Positions 34,294 through 44,310 of a DNA stretch of 64,000 nucleotides are shown here, piece by piece. This DNA is from Halobacteriovorax sp. Its GTDB lineage: Bacteria; Bdellovibrionota; Bacteriovoracia; Bacteriovoracales; Bacteriovoracaceae. Below the pieces are notes generated by a model. It was not told the DNA's origin. It saw nothing but the letters and a program-made list of their open reading frames with translations, and made no database searches. The position numbers were made by a program, and so were the translations under genes. The stretch spans positions 26,336 through 90,335 of the forward strand of contig PBCC01000045.1 in assembly GCA_002716825.1 (NCBI GenBank), written 5' to 3'. Positions within the stretch are counted from its first letter, which is position 1. Each line of letters starts with the position of its first letter.

Positions 34294-35209
34294 TAACCCA
34301 AGCCTTATGGGGAAGGGGACCTGCAAAGTCCTTGGGTACTGAAAGATAAGTGATTTCTTTGGCATCACAGGCTTCGAGTAGCTCTTCGTCGAATTTAAAC
34401 TTCTTCTTATTTGTTGAAAAATAGAGAGTTCCACCCACAGATAATCTATCAATGGCAGCAGCGATAAGCCCGGGATGATCGCGCTGAATATCAAAGGCAT
34501 CTTGCATCTTCTTTGAATTTGAAAATGAAGGTGGATCGAGGAAAATAATATCAAATTTCTCTTTCTCACTCACAAGGTAATCAAGAGCATCGGCCCTAAG
34601 TAGTGCGTGTTTTGAGGTGCTGATACCATTTAGTAAAAAATTTCTCTGGGCCCAGTCTAGGTAGGTGTTAGACATATCGACGCTTAGTGAAGACTTTGCT
34701 CCACCAAGGGCGGCTTGGACTGTGACGCTGCCGGTGTAACAGAAAAGATTAAGTACTTTCTTGCCGGCCGACTCTTTAAACATTTTTTTGCGTAGAGGGC
34801 GATGATCTAAAAACAGACCTGTATCAAGAAAATCAGATAGATTAACCTGAAGCAGGGCCTTGCCTTCTTTGACTTCCATTAGCTTTGTTGCGCGATCGAG
34901 TCGTTGGTACTGGGAATCCCCGCGCTGACGCTGTCGCTCTTTGATAAAAAGATCTTTTTCTTGTATTCCCAGCTCGCTTAAAGCAAGTCGGATTTCATCA
35001 AGCTGTGTTTTAATTTTGTCAGGGGAGTCTAGCCCTTCGACTGCGCCAATATGAACAACAGCGCAAGGGCCATAAAGGTCGATGGTAAAGGGGTATTCTG
35101 GAATGTCGCGATTGATAAGGCGATAAGCTTCCGTTTCTTCAGTCTTTGCCCATTTTTTTAATGTCTTATACTTTTTGAGTATACGGTTTTTTAGTGGAGT
35201 ATCATTCAT
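34280..35209 (-). CDS. rlmK: RlmK-type 23S rRNA (guanine-N7) methyltransferase
   Basis: 309 residues from ATG 35209, which overlaps the upstream stop as ATGA; two longer ATGs lie in the previous gene without SD. The SAM-binding fold shows VLNLFCYTGSVTVQAALGGA (motif I), and the catalytic/adenine-binding region IIFLDPPSFSNSK followed by FDIQRDHPGL, which closely matches the C-terminal RlmK half of E. coli RlmKL, the enzyme making m7G2069 in 23S rRNA. The RlmL half is absent, so this is a single-function version. Last gene of the prfC unit, suggesting a translation-linked operon. Confidence 0.85.
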   Translation of the reverse strand: MNDTPLKNRILKKYKTLKKWAKTEETEAYRLINRDIPEYPFTIDLYGPCAVVHIGAVEGLDSPDKIKTQLDEIRLALSELGIQEKDLFIKERQRQRGDSQYQRLDRATKLMEVKEGKALLQVNLSDFLDTGLFLDHRPLRKKMFKESAGKKVLNLFCYTGSVTVQAALGGAKSSLSVDMSNTYLDWAQRNFLLNGISTSKHALLRADALDYLVSEKEKFDIIFLDPPSFSNSKKMQDAFDIQRDHPGLIAAAIDRLSVGGTLYFSTNKKKFKFDEELLEACDAKEITYLSVPKDFAGPLPHKAWVIKKS

Positions 35210-35478
35210 TGTTGTTTCCATTGCTCGATCCATTTATGAAGTTGCAGAGCAAGCAATTCTTTGGCCACGACCTTAGAGCCCATGACTTTGAGTTGATTTC
35301 TTTTCAGGGACACTTGCATCGTATCTTTTTCTAAAATTGAAATTGTAAGATTGCCCATAACTTTTTTTTCAAGCTGAAGCTGATGTCCTAAAATCCATTT
35401 TTCTCTATAGAGCCACGGTAATAGTCCATGTCCAACAAAAATGAGCTGATCTCGCTCAAAGCTTGGATAGAGCTTCAT
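35206..35478 (-). CDS. Small conserved-looking protein between prfC and rlmK, unknown
   Basis: 90 residues, basic and rich in Leu, Lys and Gln, without signal peptide or membrane segment. It overlaps prfC by 4 bases (ATGA) at its start and rlmK by 4 bases at its end, so translation should pass through all three. This tight placement argues that it is a real gene rather than a chance frame. A ribosome-related role is only inferred from neighbours. Confidence 0.65.
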   Translation of the reverse strand: MKLYPSFERDQLIFVGHGLLPWLYREKWILGHQLQLEKKVMGNLTISILEKDTMQVSLKRNQLKVMGSKVVAKELLALQLHKWIEQWKQQ

Positions 35479-37070
35479 CGGTAGTCAGAGTTCCTAAAGA
35501 ATTCAACTTCTGGGTTCTTCTCCATGACAAGCTTTAGATCCCATTCAGAGCGAACTGAAAAACACGCTCTGTCTTTTCCGTCATAACAAATATTATTGGC
35601 ATTATCGCGAATAAATTTATCTTTTGCGATATCATTTTTAAATTTCAGCCATCTCATACCTGTGAAAGGGTAGGATTCATAGGCTGCGTTTACATTGTAT
35701 TCATCTTCAAGACGATACTTAACCACTTCAAATTGAAGCATACCTACGGCGCCTAAAATTTTCTCATTCACCGTATGTCGAACAAACAGCTGAACAGTGC
35801 CTTCTTCAGATAACTGTCTTAAGCCTTTATCCAGCTGCTTGCCTTTAAGAGGGTCTTTGAGCAGGACTTTATTAAAGATCTCTGGAGCGAAGCTTGGGAT
35901 ACCTGTGAACTGTATTTTTTCGCCTTCGGTGAAAGTATCACCAATTTGGTATTTACCAGTATCATGCAAACCGATGATATCGCCTGGTAATGCGATTTCA
36001 GCAATCTCTCTGTCTTGTGCCTGAAAAATCATAGGCGTAGCAATCTTAATCTCTTTATCTGAACGGACGTGATAGAGCTTTGCTCCACGCTCAAATTTTC
36101 CACTGCAAACACGCATAAAAGCAACTCGGTCGCGGTGTTTTTTATCCATGTTAGCTTGGATTTTAAAAATAAAACCAGTGAAGTTCTTTTCGCTCGGTAC
36201 GACTGTACGAAGCTCAGCATTCTCATCATAAGGCGCGAGTTTTACTTCGCGTTTGGCCGGGCCTGGTGACATTTCGCTGATGGCATCAAGAGTCTCTTTC
36301 ACTCCGAAATTAGAAAGTGCTGAGCCAAAAAAGACTGGGGTTTGAATACCTGCCAAGTATTCCTTTGAATCGAGTGGTGAGATAAGCTCTTCGATCATCT
36401 CTAGATCACTTTTGAGCTTTTCTAGAAGAGCATCTGGTACGAGTTTTTTAACTTCTGCTGAAGTTAAGTCACTGGCATCAACGACAACTGGGTTGAGTGG
36501 ATCTTTAGACGCTTTAAAATTTTGAATCTTCTTCGTTCGAAGGTCATAAACGCCTTTGAAGTCGACACCATCACCAATAGGCCACGTCATTGGCACACAT
36601 TGGATATTGAGAATTTTTTCAAGATTATCTAAAAGCTCAAACGGATCCATGGTGTCGCGGTCAAACTTATTCATGAAAGTTACAATAGGCGTATCGCGCA
36701 ACCTACACACTTCCATAAGTTTAATTGTTTGAGCTTCCACGCCTTTGGCAGAGTCGATCATCATAAGAACGGATTCAACCGCTGTGAGTGTTCTATAAGT
36801 ATCTTCGGAGAAATCTTTGTGGCCTGGTGTATCGAGTAGGTGCATAAGGCGGTCGCGGTAGGGAAAACTCATGACAGATGAGCTAACAGAGATTCCGCGC
36901 TCTTTTTCAAGCTCCATCCAGTCAGATTTAGCGTAATTTCCCGACTTCGACTTCACCATCCCCGTATCGCGAATGACCTGACCAAACCATAAGAGCTTTT
37001 CGGTCATGGTTGTCTTACCAGCATCGGGGTGGGAGATAATCGCGAAGGTGCAACGCTGTGCGTCTGTCAT
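35475..37070 (-). CDS. prfC: Peptide chain release factor 3
   Basis: 531 residues from ATG 37070 (GAGG 6 bases upstream; the frame-extended TTG at 37082 overlaps this SD), against 529 in E. coli. GTPase motifs: SHPDAGKTTMTEKLL (G1), RGISV (G2), DTPGHKDF (G3), MNKFDRD (G4). Later come the translation-factor beta-barrel and the RF3-specific C-terminal domain. RF3 uses GTP to remove RF1/RF2 from the ribosome after peptide release. First gene of prfC / small ORF / rlmK. Confidence 0.97.
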   Translation of the reverse strand: MTDAQRCTFAIISHPDAGKTTMTEKLLWFGQVIRDTGMVKSKSGNYAKSDWMELEKERGISVSSSVMSFPYRDRLMHLLDTPGHKDFSEDTYRTLTAVESVLMMIDSAKGVEAQTIKLMEVCRLRDTPIVTFMNKFDRDTMDPFELLDNLEKILNIQCVPMTWPIGDGVDFKGVYDLRTKKIQNFKASKDPLNPVVVDASDLTSAEVKKLVPDALLEKLKSDLEMIEELISPLDSKEYLAGIQTPVFFGSALSNFGVKETLDAISEMSPGPAKREVKLAPYDENAELRTVVPSEKNFTGFIFKIQANMDKKHRDRVAFMRVCSGKFERGAKLYHVRSDKEIKIATPMIFQAQDREIAEIALPGDIIGLHDTGKYQIGDTFTEGEKIQFTGIPSFAPEIFNKVLLKDPLKGKQLDKGLRQLSEEGTVQLFVRHTVNEKILGAVGMLQFEVVKYRLEDEYNVNAAYESYPFTGMRWLKFKNDIAKDKFIRDNANNICYDGKDRACFSVRSEWDLKLVMEKNPEVEFFRNSDYR

Positions 37071-37107
37071 AAAATGCCTCAATCTTTTTTACATGCCTTA
37101 GTAACAG

Positions 37108-37125
37108 GGCCTGTCAATTCAGGCC
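37108..37125. repeat. Palindromic element between divergent prfC and nucleotidase genes
   Basis: GGCCTG / CAGGCC with a 6-base centre TCAATT. It sits 38 bases from each start codon, almost exactly mid-way between two divergent genes, where an operator for both would be placed. Confidence 0.3.
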
Positions 37126-37162
37126 AGATGAATTACAACGCCTACAAACAAAGGGTCTTTAA

Positions 37163-38785
37163 ATGCGTCTATTTCCAGCTGTCCTCGTGACATTGTTCTT
37201 GCTGTGCGCTTTTGGTGCACGCGGTGATGAAGTTTTGCAAATTTTGCATACTAATGATGTTCACTCCTATTTTGATCATGCCCATCATGAACCTAATCGT
37301 GGCGGATACGGACGTATTAAAACTCTTATCGAGAAACTGAAGAAAGAAGCTAGCGACAAAGGAATTAAAACTCTTGTGGTTGATGGCGGCGATTTCACAG
37401 AGGGTAACCTCTATTATATGGCCGATGAAGGTGTGCGCTCTTTTGAGATGTACGATCTTATCGGTTATGACGTTGCAGTGGTCGGCAACCATGACTACCT
37501 CATGGGAACTGACAAGTTTGACGACGCGATTGCGAGATCGTACCCAAAGGTGCGCTATGTTGGAGCGAATATTAATGTTGAAAGTCGATTCAAGCATCTC
37601 AAAGAGAAGCTTGAAGATGCTGCAGTCATTGACTACAACGGCTTTAAATTGGCCGTTCTTGGCTTAACTACAAACGAAGTTGTTTTTCGCTGGCGTCTTT
37701 ATGATGGCGGCGTTTCAGACCCGATAAAATCTGCCATTTGGCATGAGCAAAAGTTAAAGTTAGCCGGTGCCGATGGTATTATCGCGCTTACTCATATCGG
37801 TCTTAGCCGCGATAGAAAGCTAGTCGATAAGACTCGTCATATTGACCTTGTGATCGGCGGTCACTCTCACGATGCACTTTTTAAGCCGGAGTGGGCCACA
37901 AATAATAATAAGCACCTTGTTCCTATCGTCCAAGCTGGAGAGCACGGTCGTTATGTTGGAAGACTCATGGTTAAGCTCAAAAAAGGTGAGGGCGTGCGCC
38001 TTCTATCTTCAGAGCTTGTTCCAGTTGAAGGCATGGAAAAGGATCCAGTGATTGAGGATCAAATCTCGCTCGCTAATACAGATCTTAACTCGTTGTACGG
38101 CCCAACTTGGCTGTCTCAAGTGGTAGGGCAAAGTGCGCTTGAACCACTTTCAAAGTCTAACGAAAGCCTGTGGGCATTATTTGTCACAGATGCAATGAGA
38201 GATGCCGCTCGCACCGAGATTGCAATCCATACCTCGTCTATGACAGGTCCAAACTATCCTATAAATGGTCCGGTTACTCGTCGCGATCTACTCAATGCTC
38301 ATCCGCGATTTTTCGATTTTAATGACTACCGTGGTTGGTATGTTTATCGCGCCAAAATCTATGGCGTCCTTGTTAAACAGGTTATTAAAACCGTTGTGAA
38401 ACATGGACTTGGTCTTTCATTCTCGGGAATTACTTTTAGGATTGAAAAAGATCTGAAAGGCGATATCGATATTAAAGACATGATGATTGGTGGCAAAAAA
38501 GTAAAGCCATTTGAAGTCTATAGTATGGCCATGCCTGAAGGCGTCGCTCGCGGTGGTGCTAATATTACTTCGCTTGTGAGTTGGGTTTTTAAAAGCATGC
38601 ACCGAACTCCGTATACGGTATTAAATGCACTTGAGAGGCGTTTTCAATTATTCCCAGTTCTAAAGGAAGACTACGTCGCCAGAGCATTTGATGATGAAAG
38701 TGGATTAAAGTCCAAAGGTTCAACTAAAACTATTTTTAATCACACAGTCGTGAATCCGCAAACGCTTGAGACCAGTTTTTATTAA
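37163..38785 (+). CDS. Periplasmic 5'-nucleotidase/metallophosphatase, UshA family
   Basis: 540 residues with signal peptide MRLFPAVLVTLFLLCAFGARG. The calcineurin-like metal centre is complete: ILHTNDVHSYF, DGGDFTEGN, VVGNHDYLMG, ALTHIGLSRD and IGGHSHDALF. The C-terminal 5'-nucleotidase substrate domain follows from ~residue 330. It should hydrolyse nucleotides or UDP-sugars in the periplasm to nucleosides. With the e(P4)-like phosphatase, the AzgA permease and the Tsx-like channel elsewhere in the window it fits nucleotide salvage from prey or environment (inference). Confidence 0.92.
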   Translation: MRLFPAVLVTLFLLCAFGARGDEVLQILHTNDVHSYFDHAHHEPNRGGYGRIKTLIEKLKKEASDKGIKTLVVDGGDFTEGNLYYMADEGVRSFEMYDLIGYDVAVVGNHDYLMGTDKFDDAIARSYPKVRYVGANINVESRFKHLKEKLEDAAVIDYNGFKLAVLGLTTNEVVFRWRLYDGGVSDPIKSAIWHEQKLKLAGADGIIALTHIGLSRDRKLVDKTRHIDLVIGGHSHDALFKPEWATNNNKHLVPIVQAGEHGRYVGRLMVKLKKGEGVRLLSSELVPVEGMEKDPVIEDQISLANTDLNSLYGPTWLSQVVGQSALEPLSKSNESLWALFVTDAMRDAARTEIAIHTSSMTGPNYPINGPVTRRDLLNAHPRFFDFNDYRGWYVYRAKIYGVLVKQVIKTVVKHGLGLSFSGITFRIEKDLKGDIDIKDMMIGGKKVKPFEVYSMAMPEGVARGGANITSLVSWVFKSMHRTPYTVLNALERRFQLFPVLKEDYVARAFDDESGLKSKGSTKTIFNHTVVNPQTLETSFY

Positions 38786-38876
38786 GAGTTTTTTATACGT
38801 TCAAATTTCCTCCCTTATTACTAAATAGCTTAAGATGCTACAAGGGCTCTAAATTAAATGGTTTGGAGCTCAATTC

Positions 38877-39815
38877 ATGAAATTCTTCATCACAGCGCTA
38901 CTCGCGCTTGTTAGTTTTAACTCTTTTGCAATCAATCTGTGGCCGACAATCCCTTTTGTGAAGGGTGCTGATTTGTGCCAATACCAAGATGCTTACGGTC
39001 GCTCACGCAGTGAAATGGCACAGGAGATGGTTTCTCAAGCTGAGCGTCTGATTAAATCAGGTGCGAGTGGTAAAGAGGCCATGGACTTACTTGTTACCAT
39101 CGACGCTTTGATTGATAAAAATAGAAGATTAGCGGTTCAAGGCTATGGCCTTGATGTCACACTAGAGGCGACACTGAAATCTTATGTCGATGCGCTTTAT
39201 CAGCAGTATCGCCCTCGCTCAAAAAATATAAGCTTTACTCATGCGATGCCAGTTGTTGACGTTGTTCGTGCGGTTCGAAATGGTCAGCGACCTGGGTATC
39301 TTGATCAAAATCTTCTGTCTAAACTTGATGGCTTCGCTTGGGGTACTTATGCTTATGCCCCAAATTGTCGTGGTGAAATACTAGTCACAATTCATATTGT
39401 GAATAACGATGGATCAACTTTGAATTTTCATGCTCAAGGTAAGCCTCAATATGTCATGAGTACGATCGCTGCTCGTATGTTTGAGCAGTTTCAACGGGCA
39501 CAATTTCCGTCACGAGTAAGAATGGGTTCTAGAACACTTGAGCTTGTTGGTGCCCCAGGAGCTCCAGTTGATCGCGCTCCATCACCAATGCTTGCTGAGC
39601 AAGCTTGTGAAATGATCGATGCTCGTCTTCCAACTCGAACAGAGTATGAGTATCTATCAATGCTAGGAGATTGGAACGGTGGAATAGGCTTAGGCCATAA
39701 GCCTTGGGCATTGGCCGACGGCTTTATTCTTGCGCCAACACTTAGAAACCCTTCTCCAGTTAGAAGACCAAGTGATGTAAATGATCGTGAATTTAAATAT
39801 TATTGCGTACGCTAA
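38877..39815 (+). CDS. Exported protein with C-terminal DUF1566/FGE-like (C-type lectin fold) segment
   Basis: 312 residues. Signal peptide MKFFITALLALVSFNSFA, GGAG upstream. Residues ~20-200 are unfamiliar, with a Cys at DLCQYQ. The last ~80 residues contain CEMIDARLPTRTEYEYLSML and end FKYYCVR; a Cys, then RLPT-x-x-E-Y/L, and a closing Y-C-V-R is the pattern of DUF1566/Lcl and formylglycine-enzyme-like C-type lectin folds. The fold assignment rests on these motifs only. Probably a surface recognition or binding protein. The next gene starts 9 bases after the stop. Confidence 0.68.
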   Translation: MKFFITALLALVSFNSFAINLWPTIPFVKGADLCQYQDAYGRSRSEMAQEMVSQAERLIKSGASGKEAMDLLVTIDALIDKNRRLAVQGYGLDVTLEATLKSYVDALYQQYRPRSKNISFTHAMPVVDVVRAVRNGQRPGYLDQNLLSKLDGFAWGTYAYAPNCRGEILVTIHIVNNDGSTLNFHAQGKPQYVMSTIAARMFEQFQRAQFPSRVRMGSRTLELVGAPGAPVDRAPSPMLAEQACEMIDARLPTRTEYEYLSMLGDWNGGIGLGHKPWALADGFILAPTLRNPSPVRRPSDVNDREFKYYCVR

Positions 39816-39824
39816 AAGGACATT

Positions 39825-40406
39825 ATGAAAACAACTCTCATCGCACTACTTTTCTCTCTACCACTCTTCGCTTCAGAGCACTCAACAATTGTGAAGGTTT
39901 TTGATGGCACTCTTGCTAAATGTAAAACAGCTCAAGACGTTATCGACACGCAACTTGGAGTTTATAGAGCAAAGATTGTTTCGACTTCGGTTACTAAGGA
40001 AACAGTGAAGTTCGCTTTGAAGCTTGAAATGCTCAAATGTAAAAGATCTTTCACTGGTTATGCATTTGTCGCACAGAATTCATTCGAGAACTTTACGATC
40101 TCGGGGCGTGATGGCAGTGAAACGAAGGCGAGTGTTAAAGAAGTTAGTCTGAAAGGCTATGTTGATGGTCAGTACAAGCTTCTTGTGAATGAAAAACTAA
40201 GGAAGTCTGCGACTCAGCTTGTGACTTTTAGTGTGAAAAAATCAGATCTCCTTGGTTCTACTCCTGCCGATACTGTTCGAGTTGGCGAGAATCGAGTGAT
40301 GGCCTTGGATATCTGGTTAAGTAAAAGAATGCGATTGGTTAATACTGCCAATAACTATGACGATGTTTCAAATGTGAATTACGGTGCCTTTAGAATTCGT
40401 ATTTAG
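39825..40406 (+). CDS. Exported protein, unknown
   Basis: 193 residues, signal peptide MKTTLIALLFSLPLFA, AAGGA before the ATG. The mature part has strand-rich stretches (VKFALKLEMLKCKRSFTGYAF, GYVDGQYKLLVNEK) and two Cys likely forming one disulfide. Nine bases downstream of the DUF1566-like gene, so probably in the same operon. No family recognised. Confidence 0.68.
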   Translation: MKTTLIALLFSLPLFASEHSTIVKVFDGTLAKCKTAQDVIDTQLGVYRAKIVSTSVTKETVKFALKLEMLKCKRSFTGYAFVAQNSFENFTISGRDGSETKASVKEVSLKGYVDGQYKLLVNEKLRKSATQLVTFSVKKSDLLGSTPADTVRVGENRVMALDIWLSKRMRLVNTANNYDDVSNVNYGAFRIRI

Positions 40407-40419
40407 GCAAAAGGCACCG
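40382..40419. terminator. Ten-bp inverted repeat between convergent genes (possible terminator without T run)
   Basis: CGGTGCCTTT (40382-40391) and AAAGGCACCG (40410-40419), perfect over 10 bp with an 18-base loop that contains the TAG stop of the exported-protein gene. It faces the convergent gcvP. No T tract follows in either direction, so Rho-independent action is uncertain. Confidence 0.4.
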
Positions 40420-40447
40420 CTTCAGATCCAACAATCGTTGTAATGGA

Positions 40448-43400
40448 CTAGTGTTTCGTCTTTTCTTTGTGGGCCTGGATAATGCTCTTGATAATGTCAT
40501 TAACAGGCATTGTTCCAAGAACTCCGGGTTCCACTCTGTTCTTTAGGACTAGTGGTAGTTTCGTAAGCTCACTACTCAAAACTAAGTTCTTATTGGCCGC
40601 TACTTCATCAACTTTAGAAATGGGTGTGAAGTGAGGGGCTGTCGTAAGTACCTCAGGGTTTTCGCGAACGAGAACATAGATAGCTTGAACAACTTCAATG
40701 AAGCGATCTAGTTCAGCCTTGGTGAAGCTTTCAGTCGGCTCGATCATCAAACCGTATTGTTCAGGGAAGGCTACGGTTGGAGCATGTAGCCCAAAATCTA
40801 AAAAGAGCTTGCCGACTTTGGCAATAACGTTTGCTTTTGGCACTCCAGCTCTCTCACATCTTTCAAATGTTTCTTTGAAAGAGTGAGAATGAATTCATGC
40901 ATTCTTGGCTCGTCATGAGAGCCGGCCGGAAGTGTTGGGAAGTCGTGCTTGAGCTTCGAATAGAGATACTTGGCCGAAAGCACGGCCACGGCACTCATCT
41001 TTCTTACACCCTCAGGTCCAAGCGCCTTGATATAGGCATAGGCACGAACTTTGTGTGCAAAGTTACCAAAGTGACGGTGGAAATTACCAATTCCTTTGTC
41101 AGACTCTTTAACTGAGTAAGTTCCATTAGGTTTTTTGATAACTTGAATGCCGGGCATGAAATCAGCAATGCGCGAACTTACGGCCACGATGGCGTCACCT
41201 GGTCCGCCGCCGCCGTGAGGTATAGTCCACGTCTTATGCAGGTTATTGTGAACAGCATCGACACCCATAGCATCGAGATTCACATAACCGGCGATGGCAT
41301 TCATATTGGCGCCGTCCATATAAACCAGACCGTCAACGCCGTGGATGAGGTCGGCCATCTCTTTAAATCTTGTTTCAAAAAGCCCGGCGGTATTAGGGTT
41401 TGTCACCATGATGCCGGCAATTCTTTGTGAGTATTTTTGAACGAGAGAGGTTAGGTGATCAAAATCAATTTGACCTTTTTCATTGGCACTTACAGGAATA
41501 ATTCCATATTCAACTTCACCAACTTTCTTTGTCTCAAAGCCCGCCATCGTTGCCGTTGCGGGATTTGTACCGTGAGCAGAAGATGGAATAAGAATAATAT
41601 CTCTTCTTGATTCTTCACCTTTATAGCGGTGATAGGCTTGGAACATTTTAATTCCAACTAACTCGCCCTGGGCTCCGGCCACTGGCTGGGTTGTTACGGC
41701 AGGAAGTCCTGTGATGGCCTTAAAAGCCTCTTGAATTTCATGCAGAATTTTTAGGCAGCCTTGTGCATCTTCAAGAGGTGCCTGGGGATGAATATCAGTA
41801 AAACCTGGGAGTCCGGCCGCCCAATCATTGATATGGGGATTGTACTTCATGGTACAAGAACCCAGCGGATAAATCGCATCATCCGGAGAAACGTTTTGAG
41901 CGGCAAGGGAGATATAAAAATCTTTAATCTCTTGTAACTCGTATTGCGGAAGCCCTGCACTTCCTTGACGAAGAAGAGCATTGTTTAAATTAGTTTGAGC
42001 TGCATCTTTATTTTTTGGAAATGAAGTGTCCAAGAACTCGTTGAGCTTAGTCATATCTTCTTTGGTGTGCACATCTGAAGTCGTCAGCTGTATCCAGGAG
42101 TCTTTGCCACCGCGATCCGTGACGGCGACGCCAAGATGAAGACCGGCCTTACTGGCAGCAGTGATGACCTCTTTAGCTGGCTTACCAAAGTCTAAGGTAA
42201 TCTGGTTAAAGTTTGATGAAGTAGGGAATGCGAGTGTGATGCCTTCGCGAGAAAGGAGTTCACTTGTAAGTTGCGTAAATGAATCGCGAGTATATTTCAC
42301 CTGCTGGGCAGTTCCGTTTTCGCCGCGAGCGAGTAAGGAAGCACCGGCCATGGTGGCGACAAAACTTTGATTTGAACAGATATTGGATGTCGCCTTCTCT
42401 CTGCGAATATGTTGTTCGCGCGTGGATAGAACCATGGCAAGACATTCATTGCCTTCTTCATCTATTGTTTTTCCAACAAAGCGACCTGCCGTGGAGCGAA
42501 TATCATTCTTTCTTTGATCATTAAAACGAATGCCGAATAAGCCAAGCCCTGGACCGCCAAAATTAGGAGCGATGGCAAGGTGTTGCCCTTCACCAACAAT
42601 CATGTCGCAACCCTGTGCCTTCGAGCCAAAGGTTGAAGGGGCTTTGAGACCACCAGTGGCCAAGAGCATGGGATCGATAATAGCAATGGCGGATAACTTA
42701 TGCTCGCCCGCAAGGTCTGTCAGTGCATCAACATTCTCAAGATTACCGAAGTGATTAGTTTGTGGGAAAACGAGAGCTGCAAGCTTGTCACCGTAGAGTT
42801 TAATCTTTTCTTTGAGTGTATCTAGATCTGCCTCGCCATTTTTTAGTGCAACAAACTCTAGGTTGAGATTGGTCTCTTCTGCTTGTGTTTGAAGTACAGA
42901 TTTATCCCCAGGGTAAATGCCATCGACGATTAAGATGGTATCACTACCACGCTTTAGCCTTGTTGCTGTATTGCAAGCTTCGTACATACAAGTCGATCGA
43001 TCATAGAAACTTGCATTGATGGCCTCAAAACCAGTCAGTTTAGAAATCATGCTGGAGTAAACCCATAGAGTCCAAAGAGTTCCCTGTGAACGCTCTGGCT
43101 GATACGGAGTGTAGGCAGTTGTAAGTCCTCTCAGTGATGCCACGAAAGGTGCAATCTCGTGGACGCGCGCATTGATTAGACCATCGCCGATAAATCCTGG
43201 CTTAGGTTTATTCATGGAGGCGATATCGGCCAAGTGGTTGGCCAGTTCTTGATAGCCTAAATTGGCCGTAACCGCTGGAGGAGTTGAAAATAAAAGTTCT
43301 GATGGGATATGGGCATACAAGTCTTTGTCAGAGCTGGCACCAATTTCTTGGTACATCTGCTCGAGTTCATTTTCCGAGGCACTAATATAAAAGGGGGCAA

Positions 43401-43452
43401 GCTCACGCTTTATAGTTGATGGATCGTAGGGTAGGCTGACAGTGTTGGCCAT
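40448..43452 (-). pseudogene. gcvP: Glycine dehydrogenase (decarboxylating), fused P protein, split by a one-base frameshift
   Basis: An 884-codon frame (43452 to 40798) and a 131-codon frame (40843 to 40448) together encode one GcvP. The first frame follows the family through DEPRMHEFILTLSK, then drifts; the second resumes at ETFERCERAGVPKANV. Adding one A on the coding strand near plus-strand T run 40874-40876 restores a single 1001-residue protein, close to the 957 residues of E. coli. The PLP lysine lies in NLHKTWTIPHGGGGPG. The protein decarboxylates glycine for the glycine cleavage system; gcvT and gcvH are not adjacent. Either a true inactivating deletion or a homopolymer sequencing error. 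SD AAGGA is 8 bases before the ATG. Confidence 0.92.
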
Positions 43453-43490
43453 GGGCTCAGTCCTTGTGTGTGTTTACAGCATATTTTTAT

Positions 43491-43530
43491 CATGGACAAA
43501 GCGTTGGCTCCACCGAAAATACATGGACAA
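43491..43530. repeat. Direct repeat upstream of gcvP
   Basis: CATGGACAA occurs at 43491-43499 and 43522-43530, 31 bases apart (about three helical turns), between the divergent gcvP and rsmJ starts. Such spacing suits two bound regulator molecules on one DNA face. I looked here for a glycine riboswitch and saw none. Confidence 0.3.
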
Positions 43531-43560
43531 GCTTCCTATTAACTTGGATTTTAACTGCGC

Positions 43561-44253
43561 ATGAATGAATTCGTTTTACATAGCTCGTCCTCACTAGATG
43601 AACTCCCGCAGTTCCCATTTCCTCATCGTGTGGTTGAGACACCAGAATCAGCTGGCTTATTTAAATTTAGCGAGAATAAGCTTCAAGTTTTTGACGGAGA
43701 GCGTTGGCAGCACTTAGATCTTGCTCTGACGCTTAAGTCTCTTAGGGCTAGCCCGGGAGGGTTCGCTTCAGAGCCGCTGGCCCGAGCACTAGGCCTAATC
43801 AAGGCTAAGCCCTCGAGTGTGATCGATGCTTCATGTGGTAGCTGTAAGGACGCGCTTCAAGTCTGGAGTTGGGGACAAAAAGTACAAGCCTATGAGCGTA
43901 ATCCAATGGTCTACTTACTACTTTGGGATGCCATCAGACGCCATGAGATCCCAGGTCTTGAGCTACACTTTGGAAGCGCTACAAATCTTATTGCACAAAA
44001 TGACCAAGTCATCATGTACGATCCTATGTTTGCTCATACCGACAAAAAGAAATCCCTCGCTCGTAAAGAAATGCAAATGTTTAAGGATTTAGTCGGTCCC
44101 GATACAGATCAAGCTCAGACCCTAGAAGCGTTACTCTCAAGTGGTGCATCAAGGGTTGTGATCAAAAGGCCTAGTAAGCTAAAGCCCTTGCCTAAGCCAA
44201 ATCACTCATTTGAAGGTAAAACCATTCGGTTTGACGTATATTTAGCTAAATAG
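43561..44253 (+). CDS. rsmJ: 16S rRNA (guanine(1516)-N2)-methyltransferase-like protein
   Basis: 230 residues, close to the usual ~250. The SAM-binding motif VIDASCGSCKDALQV is followed by YERNPMVYLLL; the catalytic region VIMYDPMFAHTDKKKSLARKEMQMF and LVGPDTDQAQTLEALL match the RsmJ pattern DPMYPHR..KSALVKKEMR..LVGPD, and RVVIKRP completes it. It should methylate G1516 of 16S rRNA. An atypical Cys/Ser-rich motif I (DASCGSCKD instead of DATAGLGRD) is odd but the rest agrees. Confidence 0.78.
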   Translation: MNEFVLHSSSSLDELPQFPFPHRVVETPESAGLFKFSENKLQVFDGERWQHLDLALTLKSLRASPGGFASEPLARALGLIKAKPSSVIDASCGSCKDALQVWSWGQKVQAYERNPMVYLLLWDAIRRHEIPGLELHFGSATNLIAQNDQVIMYDPMFAHTDKKKSLARKEMQMFKDLVGPDTDQAQTLEALLSSGASRVVIKRPSKLKPLPKPNHSFEGKTIRFDVYLAK

Positions 44254-44310
44254 AGAGAGTTGTTTTTTCATACTTTAGCCGTTGAACTCTATAAGCTGAT
44301 AATTTAGCCC

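Noticed and set aside
43453..43560. Glycine riboswitch upstream of gcvP
   Set aside because: The leader is only ~108 bases to the divergent gene and lacks the conserved GG-rich aptamer halves; only a 9-base direct repeat is present.
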